Source: Ferruginibacter sp.
GTDB lineage: Bacteria; Bacteroidota; Bacteroidia; Chitinophagales; Chitinophagaceae
Reading direction: 5' to 3'
DNA length: 50,971 nucleotides
NCBI GenBank assembly: GCA_025963635.1
Contig: JAOQAK010000046.1
Span: forward strand, 1-50,971
This document shows, one piece after another, positions 7,361 to 16,440 of the stretch. Within the stretch, counting starts at the first letter, position 1. Each line of letters begins with the position of its first letter. Under the pieces are notes generated by a model. The model was given only the letters and a program-made list of their open reading frames with translations, had not been told where the DNA came from and searched no databases. A program made the position numbers and the translations under genes.

Positions 7361-9144
7361 TGTGTAGGATAGCCGGCATTATCAATCGCTCGCTTCAAAC
7401 GGGTGCTATCGAACCTTTGGTAAAAGCGATGTGCCAGACCTTAAAAGCGGGCGGACCGGATGATGAGGGTTTTTATTCTGACCTGTCTCACCACCTGGTG
7501 CTCGGGCATCGCCGGCTAAGCATCATCGACCTAACCCCCTGCGGCCACCAGCCAATGCCTTACGCGGAGCAGCGCTATTGGATAACCTACAATGGCGAAC
7601 TGTACAATTACCCGGAATTAAAGGAAGAGCTAAAAGCGCTCGGTTGCGCTTTTCACAATTCGAGCGATACGGAAGTGATATTGGCGGCTTTTGCCACCTG
7701 GGGAACGGCTGCTTTCAAACGCTTTAACGGCATGTTTGCGTTTGCGCTCTGGGATGCACTTACCGCCAACCTCTACCTTGTGCGTGACCAGTCCGGCATT
7801 AAACCATTGTATTTTGCCATTTCAAAACATGGGTTGGTATTTGGTTCCGAAATAAAGGCTTTCGCCCCCATTCCATGGCTGCAACAAAAAAATCCGCATT
7901 GGCCGGTGTACCTGATGGCATATGGCCACCTGCCGGAGCCCATTACTACCTTGCAGGATGTGCAACCATTGGAAAAAGGATGCTGGATGCGTTACCAGGC
8001 AAACGACGGTACCATAGAAAAAGATGCTTATAACCGGTACAGTTACCTCGAAAAGATCGGTGACCGCAATGAAGCAATGGAAAGGGTGAAGGATACGCTG
8101 GAAGGAGCGGTGAAGCGCCACCTTATATCCGACGCCCCCATTGGTGTTTTTTTAAGTGGCGGGCTCGATAGCAGCATCATTGCGCTGTTGGCCAATAATG
8201 GACAGGCAAAACTAAATACAGTTTCCCTCTATTTTGAACAGGACCATTTTTCTGAAAAAAAGTTCCAGGATATTTTAAAGGAGCGCCTCAATTCCAATCA
8301 CCACCAGCACTTATTAAAGGAAGAAGAATTTCATGAATATTTCCCTTCCATTATCAATACCATGGACCTGCCCAGCTGTGATGGCATCAACACCTGGTTC
8401 ATTAGCAAATATGCCAGGGAAAGCGGAATAAAGGCAGTGTTATCAGGGGTGGGTGGGGATGAATTGTATGGGGGGTATCCTTCCTTCAACCGGATGAAGT
8501 CCGCTGTGGTATTTGGGAAACTGCCCGGGAGCCTGCTAAGAGCAGGCAAGTTTAGTATTTTAAAAAAATATCGCCGCCTCGTATACTTAAGTATCGACGG
8601 ACCTGTAGGCAAATACCTTTTTTTGCGGGGGCAATTTACCCCCAACGAAATCGCCGTCAATCTTGGGGCAGATGAAAAAGAAATATGGGATATACTGTCG
8701 TCGCAGCCGCGTATTCCCAATATTGATCACATGACCCCTCTTAACCAGGCAAGCTGGATTGAAACCAATATGTACATGCAGAATCAATTATTGCGGGATA
8801 TTGACGTAATGAGTATGGCGCATGGACTGGAAATAAGGGTGCCATTCCTGGACATGGAATTCATAAAGTTGTCTTTACAAATTTCTTCTGCCGAAAAATA
8901 CAAGATTACCGGTAGCAAGCAATTATTAGTAGATTCTTTTAAGTCGATCCTCCCGCCGCCTATTTGGAACCGTCCCAAAATGGGTTTCTCCTTTCCCTTC
9001 AAAGAATGGTTTGCGCGGGATGAATATTCGAGAAGCCTGATGGGAACGGATATCAAGAACAACTACACAAAATTCAAATCGGGTGAAATGCATTGGTCAC
9101 AATACCTCACTTCCATGCTAATCGCAAACCATCAGCATGCCTGA
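7360..9144 (+). CDS. asnB: Glutamine-hydrolysing asparagine synthase-like amidotransferase
   Basis: This 594-residue protein begins MCRIAGI, so Cys2 becomes the N-terminal nucleophile of a class II glutamine amidotransferase domain (about 1-200; WITYNGELYNY and SSDTEVI are visible). The synthetase domain has the pyrophosphate-binding loop SGGLDSS at about 265-271 and a second nucleotide-site motif, LSGVGGDELYGGYPSF. AsnB-type enzymes in polysaccharide loci may amidate uronic acid carboxyls rather than make asparagine. The sugar-locus context favours that, but it is inference. It is coupled to fcl by a 1-base overlap and to the next GT by an 8-base overlap. Confidence 0.88.
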   Translation: MCRIAGIINRSLQTGAIEPLVKAMCQTLKAGGPDDEGFYSDLSHHLVLGHRRLSIIDLTPCGHQPMPYAEQRYWITYNGELYNYPELKEELKALGCAFHNSSDTEVILAAFATWGTAAFKRFNGMFAFALWDALTANLYLVRDQSGIKPLYFAISKHGLVFGSEIKAFAPIPWLQQKNPHWPVYLMAYGHLPEPITTLQDVQPLEKGCWMRYQANDGTIEKDAYNRYSYLEKIGDRNEAMERVKDTLEGAVKRHLISDAPIGVFLSGGLDSSIIALLANNGQAKLNTVSLYFEQDHFSEKKFQDILKERLNSNHHQHLLKEEEFHEYFPSIINTMDLPSCDGINTWFISKYARESGIKAVLSGVGGDELYGGYPSFNRMKSAVVFGKLPGSLLRAGKFSILKKYRRLVYLSIDGPVGKYLFLRGQFTPNEIAVNLGADEKEIWDILSSQPRIPNIDHMTPLNQASWIETNMYMQNQLLRDIDVMSMAHGLEIRVPFLDMEFIKLSLQISSAEKYKITGSKQLLVDSFKSILPPPIWNRPKMGFSFPFKEWFARDEYSRSLMGTDIKNNYTKFKSGEMHWSQYLTSMLIANHQHA

Positions 9145-10246
9145 ACGAACGTTATTTTTAACCCTTAGGATCTTTTCTGCCACAGGCGGTATCGAAAAAG
9201 TATCGCGGGTTGCAGGGAAGGCTTTACAGGACATTGCCAACAACGATAAGGGTAGTTCATTGAAGGTTTTTTCAATGTATGATCAGCAGGGTGATATAGA
9301 GGAAAGATATTTTGGCGCCGGCATCTTCAGAGGTTTTCGTAAGCAGAAAGCAAAATTCGTGTATGCAGCCATCCGTGAGGGGATCGGCTGTAAGCAGGTG
9401 ATCCTGAGTCACAGCAATTTATTGCTTGCAGGTTGGCTGATAAAAATGTTTTCTCCCAAAACCAGGCTCATCCTGCTGGCACATGGTATTGAAGTATGGA
9501 GTCCTTTTTCAATGTTTAAAAACAAGATGTTGAAAAACTGCGACCTGGTGCTTGCAGTCAGCAGTTTTACAAAGGCCCGGATGATGGCGGTACATGGTTT
9601 GGAAGCGGAAAAGATCATTATTTTAAACAATTGCCTCGATCCTTTCCTGCAGCCCCCGCTGCCGCCGGTGAAGAACCCGCAACTGTTACAGCGTTATGGG
9701 TTGAACCCCGCAGATATTGTATTGATCACCCTTACAAGGCTTTCCTTCAAAGAACGGTACAAGGGATACGACAATGTGTTGTATGCAGTAAAGGAATTAA
9801 AAAAAGATTACCCCCGGATAAGATACCTGATATTGGGTAAATACGATGCAGCCGAAAAAGAACGGGTGGACGCAGTGGTGACTTCTTTGCAATTAGAAGA
9901 CAATATTATTTTCACCGGCTTTATTGCGGAGGAGGAGCTTGCGGTACATTACAATATCGCCGATCTCTACATTATGCCCAGTAAGAAAGAAGGCTTTGGT
10001 ATCGTATTCATTGAGGCGATGTATTATGGCAAACCGGTAATTGCGGGCAATAAGGACGGTTCGGTAGATGCATTGGACAATGGTAAATTAGGGTTACTCA
10101 TCAACCCGGATAACCGGCAGGAAATTACCGATGCCATTATAAAAGTGATTTGTAATAAACACGCTTTTGTAATCGACCCGAAGGTGGTAATGGCAAAGTT
10201 TGGGTTCCCTGCATATAAGGAGCAGTTAAAGAAAATACTTTATTAG
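9137..10246 (+). CDS. GT4-family glycosyltransferase
   Basis: This 369-residue GT-B protein transfers a sugar from an activated donor to the growing glycan on the cytoplasmic face of the membrane. The N-terminal acceptor domain carries the GGIEKVSR loop near residue 15. The C-terminal donor domain starts near 185. Its EX7E motif reads EGFGIVFIE within KKEGFGIVFIEAMYYGKP. The donor and acceptor sugars cannot be predicted. It overlaps the asparagine-synthase-like gene by 8 bases and is followed by a palindromic repeat. Confidence 0.88.
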   Translation: MPERTLFLTLRIFSATGGIEKVSRVAGKALQDIANNDKGSSLKVFSMYDQQGDIEERYFGAGIFRGFRKQKAKFVYAAIREGIGCKQVILSHSNLLLAGWLIKMFSPKTRLILLAHGIEVWSPFSMFKNKMLKNCDLVLAVSSFTKARMMAVHGLEAEKIIILNNCLDPFLQPPLPPVKNPQLLQRYGLNPADIVLITLTRLSFKERYKGYDNVLYAVKELKKDYPRIRYLILGKYDAAEKERVDAVVTSLQLEDNIIFTGFIAEEELAVHYNIADLYIMPSKKEGFGIVFIEAMYYGKPVIAGNKDGSVDALDNGKLGLLINPDNRQEITDAIIKVICNKHAFVIDPKVVMAKFGFPAYKEQLKKILY

Positions 10247-10280
10247 GATTTCCCGAGGAGGGTGACCCAATAGACTACCG

Positions 10281-10350
10281 CAGGCTTCCCCGGCGAGTCT
10301 CTTCACAGTGAGTACTGGAGTTAAAAAACTAATTGTGAAGGACTCGACGT
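10281..10350. repeat. Palindromic intergenic repeat, related to repeats near 50330
   Basis: CGAGTCTCTTCACA (10294-10307) is matched by a near-perfect reverse complement TGTGAAGGACTCG (10334-10346), one base shorter. The left part, GCAGGCTTCCCCGG followed by CTCTTCACAG, is a reverse-complement copy of the TGTGAAGAG...CCGGGGAAGCCTGC element at about 50329-50357. This shows a dispersed repeat family on both strands. Confidence 0.6.
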
Positions 10351-10467
10351 AAACGGACAGGGAGATGTCAGTTACAAACGATCTATTGTGATCAAAACAT
10401 ATTGCGGGCCTTCCTTCGGTTTAAAAATCTGTTAAGCGTTTTACCATTTCTTCAGGCTCATATTATA

Positions 10468-10698
10468 ATGTTTAGCTTGGAAATAGCCGGTACGGTTTTA
10501 ATAGCCTGGCTGTCCAACTGGTATTTTGAAGCCTGGTTTTTAAAAAAGAAGGCAAGTAACAAAGGGGGCTGTAAAACAATATATCAAAATGGGTTGGACA
10601 CTCTATCGTTTGGAGCTAGCAAAAGGATGATTTCCCCAGCAACAGAAGTGGCGTTTAATGATTATTCATTTGGTCATTTACAATTGAACGGTATTTAA
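10468..10698 (+). CDS. Doubtful small hypothetical membrane protein
   Basis: From the ATG at 10468 this would be a 76-residue protein with one hydrophobic N-terminal segment (IAGTVLIAWLSNWYF) followed by Lys residues and a polar tail. I do not recognise it. Its stop codon directly abuts the start of the ABC permease, as expected of an operon member, but there is no clear ribosome binding site. A longer form from a TTG at 10402 is also open. It could be a chance frame or a gene remnant. Confidence 0.3.
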   Translation: MFSLEIAGTVLIAWLSNWYFEAWFLKKKASNKGGCKTIYQNGLDTLSFGASKRMISPATEVAFNDYSFGHLQLNGI

Positions 10699-11565
10699 AT
10701 GAGCAACAAAGAAACAATAATAAAGGAAGATTGGGATCTCGTCATTGAGCCAAAAGCAGCCCTGCTGGACCTGAACTTAAAAGAAGTATGGCGCTACCGC
10801 GACCTGCTATGGCTCTTTGTGAAACGTGATTTTTCCGCCCAGTACAAACAAACCATTCTAGGCCCGGTCTGGCATTTTATACAGCCCATTTTTACCACCA
10901 TCGTTTTTCTCATGGTATTTGGTAAAATTGCCAATATCCCTACGGATGGTATCGAACCGGTACTGTTTTATATGAGTGGAATTAGTATCTGGAATTATTT
11001 TAGCGCATGCCTTACCGCAACCTCCAACACTTTTGTAGCCAATGCGGGCATCTTTGGGAAAGTATATTTCCCACGAATGGTGATACCACTAAGTACGGTG
11101 GTGAGCAATATGGTGAAATTCGGCATACAGTTCAGTTTGCTGTTGGCGGTAATGATTTGGTTTGGAATAAAAAACCACCTTTTTTCTTTTGGTACAAGCT
11201 GGTTACTTATTCCTTTATTGGTATTGATGATGGCAGCACTTGGTTTAGGTTTAGGAATCATCATCTCGTCTCTTACCACCAAGTATCGCGATTTTGCTGT
11301 GCTTATTGGTTTTGCGGTGCAACTGCTGATGTATGCCACACCCGTCGCCTATCCGCTATCGTTTTTAAAAGGAAAATCATTTGCGGCATGGATCGCCTGG
11401 AACCCACTGACACCCATCGTGGAAGCATTCAGGTATGCCTTATTCGGCACGGGTACAGTAAATACAATGGGATTAATTTATAGCGGCGGTTTTATAGTGA
11501 TTGTATTGTTTGCCGGTATGTTAATATTCAGCAAGGTTGAACGCACATTTATGGATACCGTGTAG
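10699..11565 (+). CDS. ABC polysaccharide exporter, permease subunit (Wzm-like)
   Basis: This 288-residue ABC-2 type integral membrane protein has about six hydrophobic segments. The family opening is visible: an amphipathic N-terminus, then LLWLFVKRDFSAQYKQTILGPVWHF, the classic TagG/KpsM/Wzm signature. The C-terminal WNPLTPIVEAFRYALFG stretch is also diagnostic. With its ATPase it flips or exports undecaprenyl-linked polysaccharide across the inner membrane. The cognate ATPase is normally the next gene, but here it is at 15022, separated by four reading frames including an aminotransferase, an acetyltransferase and a GT. Confidence 0.93.
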   Translation: MSNKETIIKEDWDLVIEPKAALLDLNLKEVWRYRDLLWLFVKRDFSAQYKQTILGPVWHFIQPIFTTIVFLMVFGKIANIPTDGIEPVLFYMSGISIWNYFSACLTATSNTFVANAGIFGKVYFPRMVIPLSTVVSNMVKFGIQFSLLLAVMIWFGIKNHLFSFGTSWLLIPLLVLMMAALGLGLGIIISSLTTKYRDFAVLIGFAVQLLMYATPVAYPLSFLKGKSFAAWIAWNPLTPIVEAFRYALFGTGTVNTMGLIYSGGFIVIVLFAGMLIFSKVERTFMDTV

Positions 11566-11931
11566 AAACGCCCCGGCATGATTTCCCATTCCGTATTCGA
11601 ATGAATGTCCGATACGGATTAAACAAACAACCCATCCTAAAACCGCCCCGCTTGCCTGTTAACCGTTATTATAGCGTTACAATATTTCGTCAAAGTTGTC
11701 GTTGAAGGCGTTAGTTCTGGAAAGCAGCGGAAATCATCGCAAGTTTTACAATTGAGTAGCTCCTGCAAAATGCAGATTACATTCCACATCATTGCCTCAT
11801 GACAAAACAATCAACCTGCATTTTGAAGAAGAGGCGGGTTACTTCACCAGTTCTAAACGCATGGACAAAGAGACACCATAGATGCTCTTTTTTGTTGAGC
11901 TCAGTTTGAAGCTTACGTTTTTATATAAACG
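11566..11931. other. Non-coding gap between permease and aminotransferase
   Basis: No credible gene is seen in these 366 bases. Two weak inverted repeats are present: TCCGTAT/ATACGGA in 11591-11619, and CAAAATGCAG (11766-11775) with CTGCATTTTG (11816-11825), 40 bases apart. The gap could hold an internal promoter. It could also mark a recombination junction, since the Wzm and Wzt genes are split here. Confidence 0.4.
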
Positions 11932-13008
11932 ATGATCAACGTTACGAAAACATACCTGCCTTCCTTTGAAGAATACACTGCGGTATTAAAGCGTGCCTGG
12001 GATAAGGGCTGGATCACCAATAATGGTGAATTGGTGCAGGAACTGGAAGCCAAACAAAAAGATTACCTGGGTGTGGAAAATTTCCTTTTCACAAACAATG
12101 GAACGCTTCCCCTACAGATGGCATTAAAGGTCTTCAACATTACCAAAGAAGTAATCACCACCCCATTTAGTTATGTGGCCACTACCAATGCTATTTTGTG
12201 GCAAGGCTGTAAACCGGTTTTCGCCGATATTCATCCGGAAACTTTTAATATAGATGCCTCCAAAATTGAGGATCTTATTACACCTGATACGCAGGCAATA
12301 CTGGCCACACATGTGTATGGTATTCCATGTGATGTGGATGCAATTGCATCCATTGCAAAAAAGCATGGATTGAAAGTTATTTACGATGGAGCACATGCTT
12401 TCGGTTGCGTACTCAATGGCAAGTCATTGTTAAGTTATGGCGATATTGCCACCTGCAGTTTTCATGCAACGAAGTTGTTTCATACAGTAGAGGGTGGATG
12501 TATCATTTCAAAGGATGTTGAAATAGCAAGACAGTTGATGCTGTATCGCCAGTTTGGCCATGAATATAATGACTACTTTTCAGAAGGGGTAAATGGAAAG
12601 AATTCTGAATTTCATGCCGCAATGGGCTTGTGTGTGCTGCCGAAGATAGACGCAATAATAGCTGAAAGAAAAAGGATCTCAGTGCAATACGATGCTGCCT
12701 TCTCATCTTTTATCCAGCGGCCATTGATGAATGATACCCTGGTATACAATTACGGTTATTACCCCGTTGTATTCGAAACAGAGCTTCGGTTGTTATCCGT
12801 GGTAGAGTCACTAAAACAGAAGGGGATTAGTGGAAGAAGATATTTTTATCCTTCGTTAAACGAATTGCCATACCTGCAAAAGCAGCGCTGTCCCATATCG
12901 GAGGATATCAGCAGGCGGGTACTTTGTTTGCCTTTGTATGTGGGATTGCAGCAGAAGGAAATAGAAACGATCATTGAGTGGACCAGCAAAATAATGGAGC
13001 CATGTTGA
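11932..13008 (+). CDS. DegT/DnrJ/EryC1/StrS-family sugar aminotransferase
   Basis: This 358-residue PLP-dependent enzyme transfers an amino group to a keto-sugar nucleotide to make an amino-deoxy sugar for the polysaccharide. The PLP-binding lysine is Lys181 in SFHATKLFHTVEGG, and the DGAHAFG motif that contacts the cofactor lies about 25 residues earlier. Length and motif spacing are normal. It overlaps the NeuD-like acetyltransferase by 7 bases. That pairing suggests an amino sugar that is then N-acetylated. No obvious keto-sugar-producing dehydratase is nearby, so the substrate is unknown. Confidence 0.92.
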   Translation: MINVTKTYLPSFEEYTAVLKRAWDKGWITNNGELVQELEAKQKDYLGVENFLFTNNGTLPLQMALKVFNITKEVITTPFSYVATTNAILWQGCKPVFADIHPETFNIDASKIEDLITPDTQAILATHVYGIPCDVDAIASIAKKHGLKVIYDGAHAFGCVLNGKSLLSYGDIATCSFHATKLFHTVEGGCIISKDVEIARQLMLYRQFGHEYNDYFSEGVNGKNSEFHAAMGLCVLPKIDAIIAERKRISVQYDAAFSSFIQRPLMNDTLVYNYGYYPVVFETELRLLSVVESLKQKGISGRRYFYPSLNELPYLQKQRCPISEDISRRVLCLPLYVGLQQKEIETIIEWTSKIMEPC

Positions 13009-13637
13009 TCATTGGAGCAAAGGGACTGGCAAAGGAAGTATTGCAGATATTTCACGAAAAGGATGAAGTCGATAATCTGTTATTTTATGATGACATCTCA
13101 ACCGATGTGCCGGATAAACTATACCAACAATTTATTGTGATAAGAAACATGGACGATGCGGCGTTGTTATTTAAAACGGATCCCCGGTTTATAATAGCTG
13201 TTGGAATGCCGGATTTGCGCTTTGGTTTATACAAGCAGTTTACTGCAATCGGGGGACAATTGGTGTCGGCTATTAGCCGATATGCCCGGGTTGGAAATTA
13301 CGGAACAAGCATCGCAGCGGGGAGTATTGTAATGGCAGGTACAGTAATTACCAACGAGGTGATAATTGGAAAGGCTTGCTTAATTAATCCCAATTGTACC
13401 ATCAGTCATGATACCGTGATTGGCGATTTTGTTGACTTGTCGCCGGGCGTCCAGGTCACTGGCCATTGTGCCATTGGTAACTATTGCAACATCGGCACTA
13501 ATGCAATCATTATCCCAAAAATAATCATTGGTAACAGGGTTACTGTTGGTGCGGGAGCCGTGGTGCTTAAAAACGTTGAGGATGGCTTGGAGGTGGCGGG
13601 TGTACCTGCCAAAAAAATCAACCTTGGGAAAGAATAG
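13002..13637 (+). CDS. NeuD/PglD-like sugar O- or N-acetyltransferase
   Basis: This 211-residue protein has an N-terminal Rossmann-like domain starting MLIIGAKGLAKEVL, typical of NeuD/PglD. A left-handed beta-helix of hexapeptide repeats follows (about 95-195: GNYGTSIAAGSIVMAGTVI, IGKACLINPNCTI and so on). It ends with GVPAKKI, the usual end of these acetyl-CoA-dependent enzymes. The ATG at 13002 was preferred over an upstream GTG because family members start at this strand. It overlaps the aminotransferase by 7 bases, and acetylation of that enzyme's product is the natural inference. Confidence 0.9.
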   Translation: MLIIGAKGLAKEVLQIFHEKDEVDNLLFYDDISTDVPDKLYQQFIVIRNMDDAALLFKTDPRFIIAVGMPDLRFGLYKQFTAIGGQLVSAISRYARVGNYGTSIAAGSIVMAGTVITNEVIIGKACLINPNCTISHDTVIGDFVDLSPGVQVTGHCAIGNYCNIGTNAIIIPKIIIGNRVTVGAGAVVLKNVEDGLEVAGVPAKKINLGKE

Positions 13638-13639
13638 GA

Positions 13640-14860
13640 ATGAAAAGAATTTTAAATTTTATAGGAAGAGTTTTGAATGGAACAGTAATAATTTATTACA
13701 AGGGCTTCAAAACATCACATATTATTATTTACGATGATTTTTTTCCTAATCCAGTTACCGGGTTCCGATTAGATGAATTTACTTACCTGGTAAATAACAT
13801 TAAGTCTTCAGTGGTTTTGATTGACTCAGAAAAAACATATTCGATATATGGATATCCAAAAGAGGCCAGGAATACTCATTTAGCTCAATTCTTTGTAAAG
13901 GGTGGCAACGGTATAAGTAAAAACAGGATAAGGCATGTGGCGAAGTTAAATAACATAAATTGCAAATTAGTGTATGTTGTTTTTCTACGGAATCTAACAA
14001 GAATATTCAAGTATTTAAAGTTTTTTAAAATTCCATTTGTTATAACACTTTATCCCGGCGGCGGCTTTACTATTAATGATGAAGCAGCGGATGCTAGATT
14101 GGCTATTTTGTTGCAGTCAGATTTATGTAAAGGAGTAATCGTTAATCAATCAAAAATTAAACAATACTTAATTGATAAGCAGCTATGCAACAAAGAGAAG
14201 ATCAAACTAATTTTTGGATTACCTATAAGCAGCAATAAGCTTACCTATAATTTGGAACTAAAAAAATACTATCCCATCAATCGGCAACAATTGAACATTT
14301 GTTTTGTAGGTGCAAAAAATTCGCAAAAAGGTATGGATAAGGGATACGATTTATTCATTGATGTGGCCAAGTTACTTAAGCTGAAATATGATTTTGTTTC
14401 ATTCCATGTAGTTGGTGGTTTTGATGAGTTGGATATACCTGTTCAAGAGTTGAAAGAAAGTGTAACTTTTCATGGAAAAATTGAAGCAGATGAGTTAAGC
14501 AACACTTTGGTAAATTTCGATATTATCGTGGCGCCAAATCGGCCAAATATCCTCTCTAAGGGTGCTTTTGATGGGTTTCCGGTTGGATGTTGCATTGAAG
14601 CATCCTTGGTTGGTTGTTGTGTGATTACAACTGACCCGATGGAAGAAAATAAATTTTTATATGATGAGAACACGGAAATATGTATTGTAAAAGCAAATAT
14701 TGAAAGTATATTGGCAAGAATAGAATCCTTAATTGCTAAACCTGATCAAATCAGAAATATCGGGAAAGCTGGGATGTTAAAAACCCAACAACTTTATTCT
14801 GAAGATACTCAACTTAAGGAACGGGTGTCATATCTAAACCAAATAATTTCCAAGCTTTAA
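13640..14860 (+). CDS. GT4-like glycosyltransferase
   Basis: This 406-residue protein has a GT-B layout. The C-terminal half contains LNICFVGAKNSQKGMDKGYDLFIDVAKLL, then a nucleotide-sugar region where DGFPVGCCIEASL takes the place of the EX7E motif. The N-terminal half is divergent and lysine-rich. Base composition becomes clearly AT-richer from here to about 20 kb. It starts two bases after the acetyltransferase stop. The sugar specificity is unknown. Confidence 0.78.
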   Translation: MKRILNFIGRVLNGTVIIYYKGFKTSHIIIYDDFFPNPVTGFRLDEFTYLVNNIKSSVVLIDSEKTYSIYGYPKEARNTHLAQFFVKGGNGISKNRIRHVAKLNNINCKLVYVVFLRNLTRIFKYLKFFKIPFVITLYPGGGFTINDEAADARLAILLQSDLCKGVIVNQSKIKQYLIDKQLCNKEKIKLIFGLPISSNKLTYNLELKKYYPINRQQLNICFVGAKNSQKGMDKGYDLFIDVAKLLKLKYDFVSFHVVGGFDELDIPVQELKESVTFHGKIEADELSNTLVNFDIIVAPNRPNILSKGAFDGFPVGCCIEASLVGCCVITTDPMEENKFLYDENTEICIVKANIESILARIESLIAKPDQIRNIGKAGMLKTQQLYSEDTQLKERVSYLNQIISKL

Positions 14861-14874
14861 ACAGCAAAAGAACA

Positions 14875-15000
14875 ATGCATGCAAATACCTTGAAGTTGCT
14901 TATGAAAGTGTCAATATTTCACAAAATTAGTTCGCACCTCGAGATAGCACAATTAACCAAATTGTCCCAGAGAGAATTGTTAGCCTATCAATATGAATAA
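14875..15000 (+). CDS. Possible 41-residue ORF or transposase remnant before Wzt
   Basis: An ATG at 14875 opens a 41-codon frame that nearly fills the gap before the ATPase gene. The C-terminal part (EIAQLTKLSQRELLAYQYE) faintly resembles the C-terminal region of PD-(D/E)XK nuclease-type transposases as I recall them, so it may be a remnant. The evidence is weak, and chance is the main alternative. Confidence 0.15.
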   Translation: MHANTLKLLMKVSIFHKISSHLEIAQLTKLSQRELLAYQYE

Positions 15001-15021
15001 AAAGCCAAATCGTTTTCTCTA

Positions 15022-16290
15022 ATGACCGACATAGTAATTAAGGTAGAAAATCTTTCCAAACAGTATCGGCTTGGTTCAGTTGGCACTGGTTCTTTTGCAG
15101 ATGATGTAAACCGTGCCTGGCATCTTTTAAGGGGCAAAGAAGATCCTTATTTAAAAATTGGCGAGGAAAATGACCGGACTCAAAAGGGGAGCAGCGAATA
15201 CGTGTGGGCGTTAAAAAACATCAACTTCGAAGTAAAACATGGCGAAGTACTGGGCATTATTGGTGGCAATGGAGCCGGTAAAAGTACCCTGTTAAAAATA
15301 TTAAGCCGTACCACTTCACCAACAACTGGCTCGGTAAAAATTAAAGGCAGGGTGGCTAGTTTGTTGGAAGTAGGAACGGGCTTTCACCCGGAACTAAGTG
15401 GCCGGGAAAACATTTTTTTAAATGGCGCCATTTTAGGAATGCATAAAAAAGAGATTAAAAATAAATTTGATGAGATCATTGATTTTGCAGGTGTGGAGCG
15501 CTATATTGATACGCCCGTAAAACGATACTCATCGGGTATGTATGTAAGGTTAGCTTTTGGGGTAGCAGCACACCTGGAGAGCGAAATATTGATTGTTGAT
15601 GAAGTGCTGGCTGTAGGAGATGCAGAATTTCAAAAAAAGTGTTTGGGTAAAATGAAAGATGTAAGCAACAGAGATGGAAGGACGGTGTTATTTGTGAGCC
15701 ATAATCTTGGGGCGATAAAAAATCTTTGCGCTAAAGCTATCTTAATGGATAAAGGGAAGATTACTATGTTAGCTACTACCGCAAAGGTTACTGAGTTTTA
15801 TTTCAGTACTCAGAATTCTGAACGAAAATATGTTTTTAATTTTGATAGAAAGCAAAGTGATAATCAGAAGCTAGTAATTAAAAAAATTGTTTTCAACGAG
15901 GGGCGACCTGTTTTTTATGGGGGTACATTTAAATTATCAATTTACTTTGAAATTTCCAAAAAAATTGAGGGTATACATTGTGGTATTGGTTTCAATTCAA
16001 CTGAAGGCGAAAGAATTGTTACAGTGGATAGTGACTCGGAATACTCAAATAACTATAATAATGACTTCGAAACTGGCCTTAATGTAATTACTTTGAAAGT
16101 CGATAATTTTCGATTATCTCCAGGGATGTACTTCTTCGATGCAGCTATAAGGGAAGGAGCTGGCACTCTCAATATTCTGGATTATGTACTTGACCAATCT
16201 GGGTTTGAAATTTTGCCAGATCAAAATACTCCAAATCATTTTAATGAAGGTAAAACGGGTGGATATAGACCGGTACCAAAGATCATTTAA
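15022..16290 (+). CDS. ABC polysaccharide exporter, ATPase subunit with C-terminal glycan-binding domain (Wzt-like)
   Basis: This 422-residue protein has an N-terminal ATPase domain: Walker A GGNGAGKST (about 80-88), signature YSSGM (about 169-173), Walker B ILIVDEVLAVGD (about 189-200) and H-loop SHNLG. An insert between the first strands is typical of TagH/Wzt. The region from about 265 to 420 matches a Wzt-type C-terminal beta-sandwich, which in O-antigen exporters recognises the finished, capped glycan. That implies chain-end recognition before export. Its permease partner is at 10699. The C-terminal domain is AT-richer than the ATPase domain, consistent with domain exchange. Confidence 0.93.
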   Translation: MTDIVIKVENLSKQYRLGSVGTGSFADDVNRAWHLLRGKEDPYLKIGEENDRTQKGSSEYVWALKNINFEVKHGEVLGIIGGNGAGKSTLLKILSRTTSPTTGSVKIKGRVASLLEVGTGFHPELSGRENIFLNGAILGMHKKEIKNKFDEIIDFAGVERYIDTPVKRYSSGMYVRLAFGVAAHLESEILIVDEVLAVGDAEFQKKCLGKMKDVSNRDGRTVLFVSHNLGAIKNLCAKAILMDKGKITMLATTAKVTEFYFSTQNSERKYVFNFDRKQSDNQKLVIKKIVFNEGRPVFYGGTFKLSIYFEISKKIEGIHCGIGFNSTEGERIVTVDSDSEYSNNYNNDFETGLNVITLKVDNFRLSPGMYFFDAAIREGAGTLNILDYVLDQSGFEILPDQNTPNHFNEGKTGGYRPVPKII

Positions 16291-16440
16291 ATTAATAAAC
16301 ATTCTGAAGCTTATATTAAGTTGTTTATAAAGTAGAAGAAAAATTAATACGCCTAATAGTTTTTTATAATGGTTGCGTTTTTTAAATTTTTTTCTACAAT
16401 TAACGGCGTCAGAAAAGTTTAGTATGATTTCTTCTAAGAA

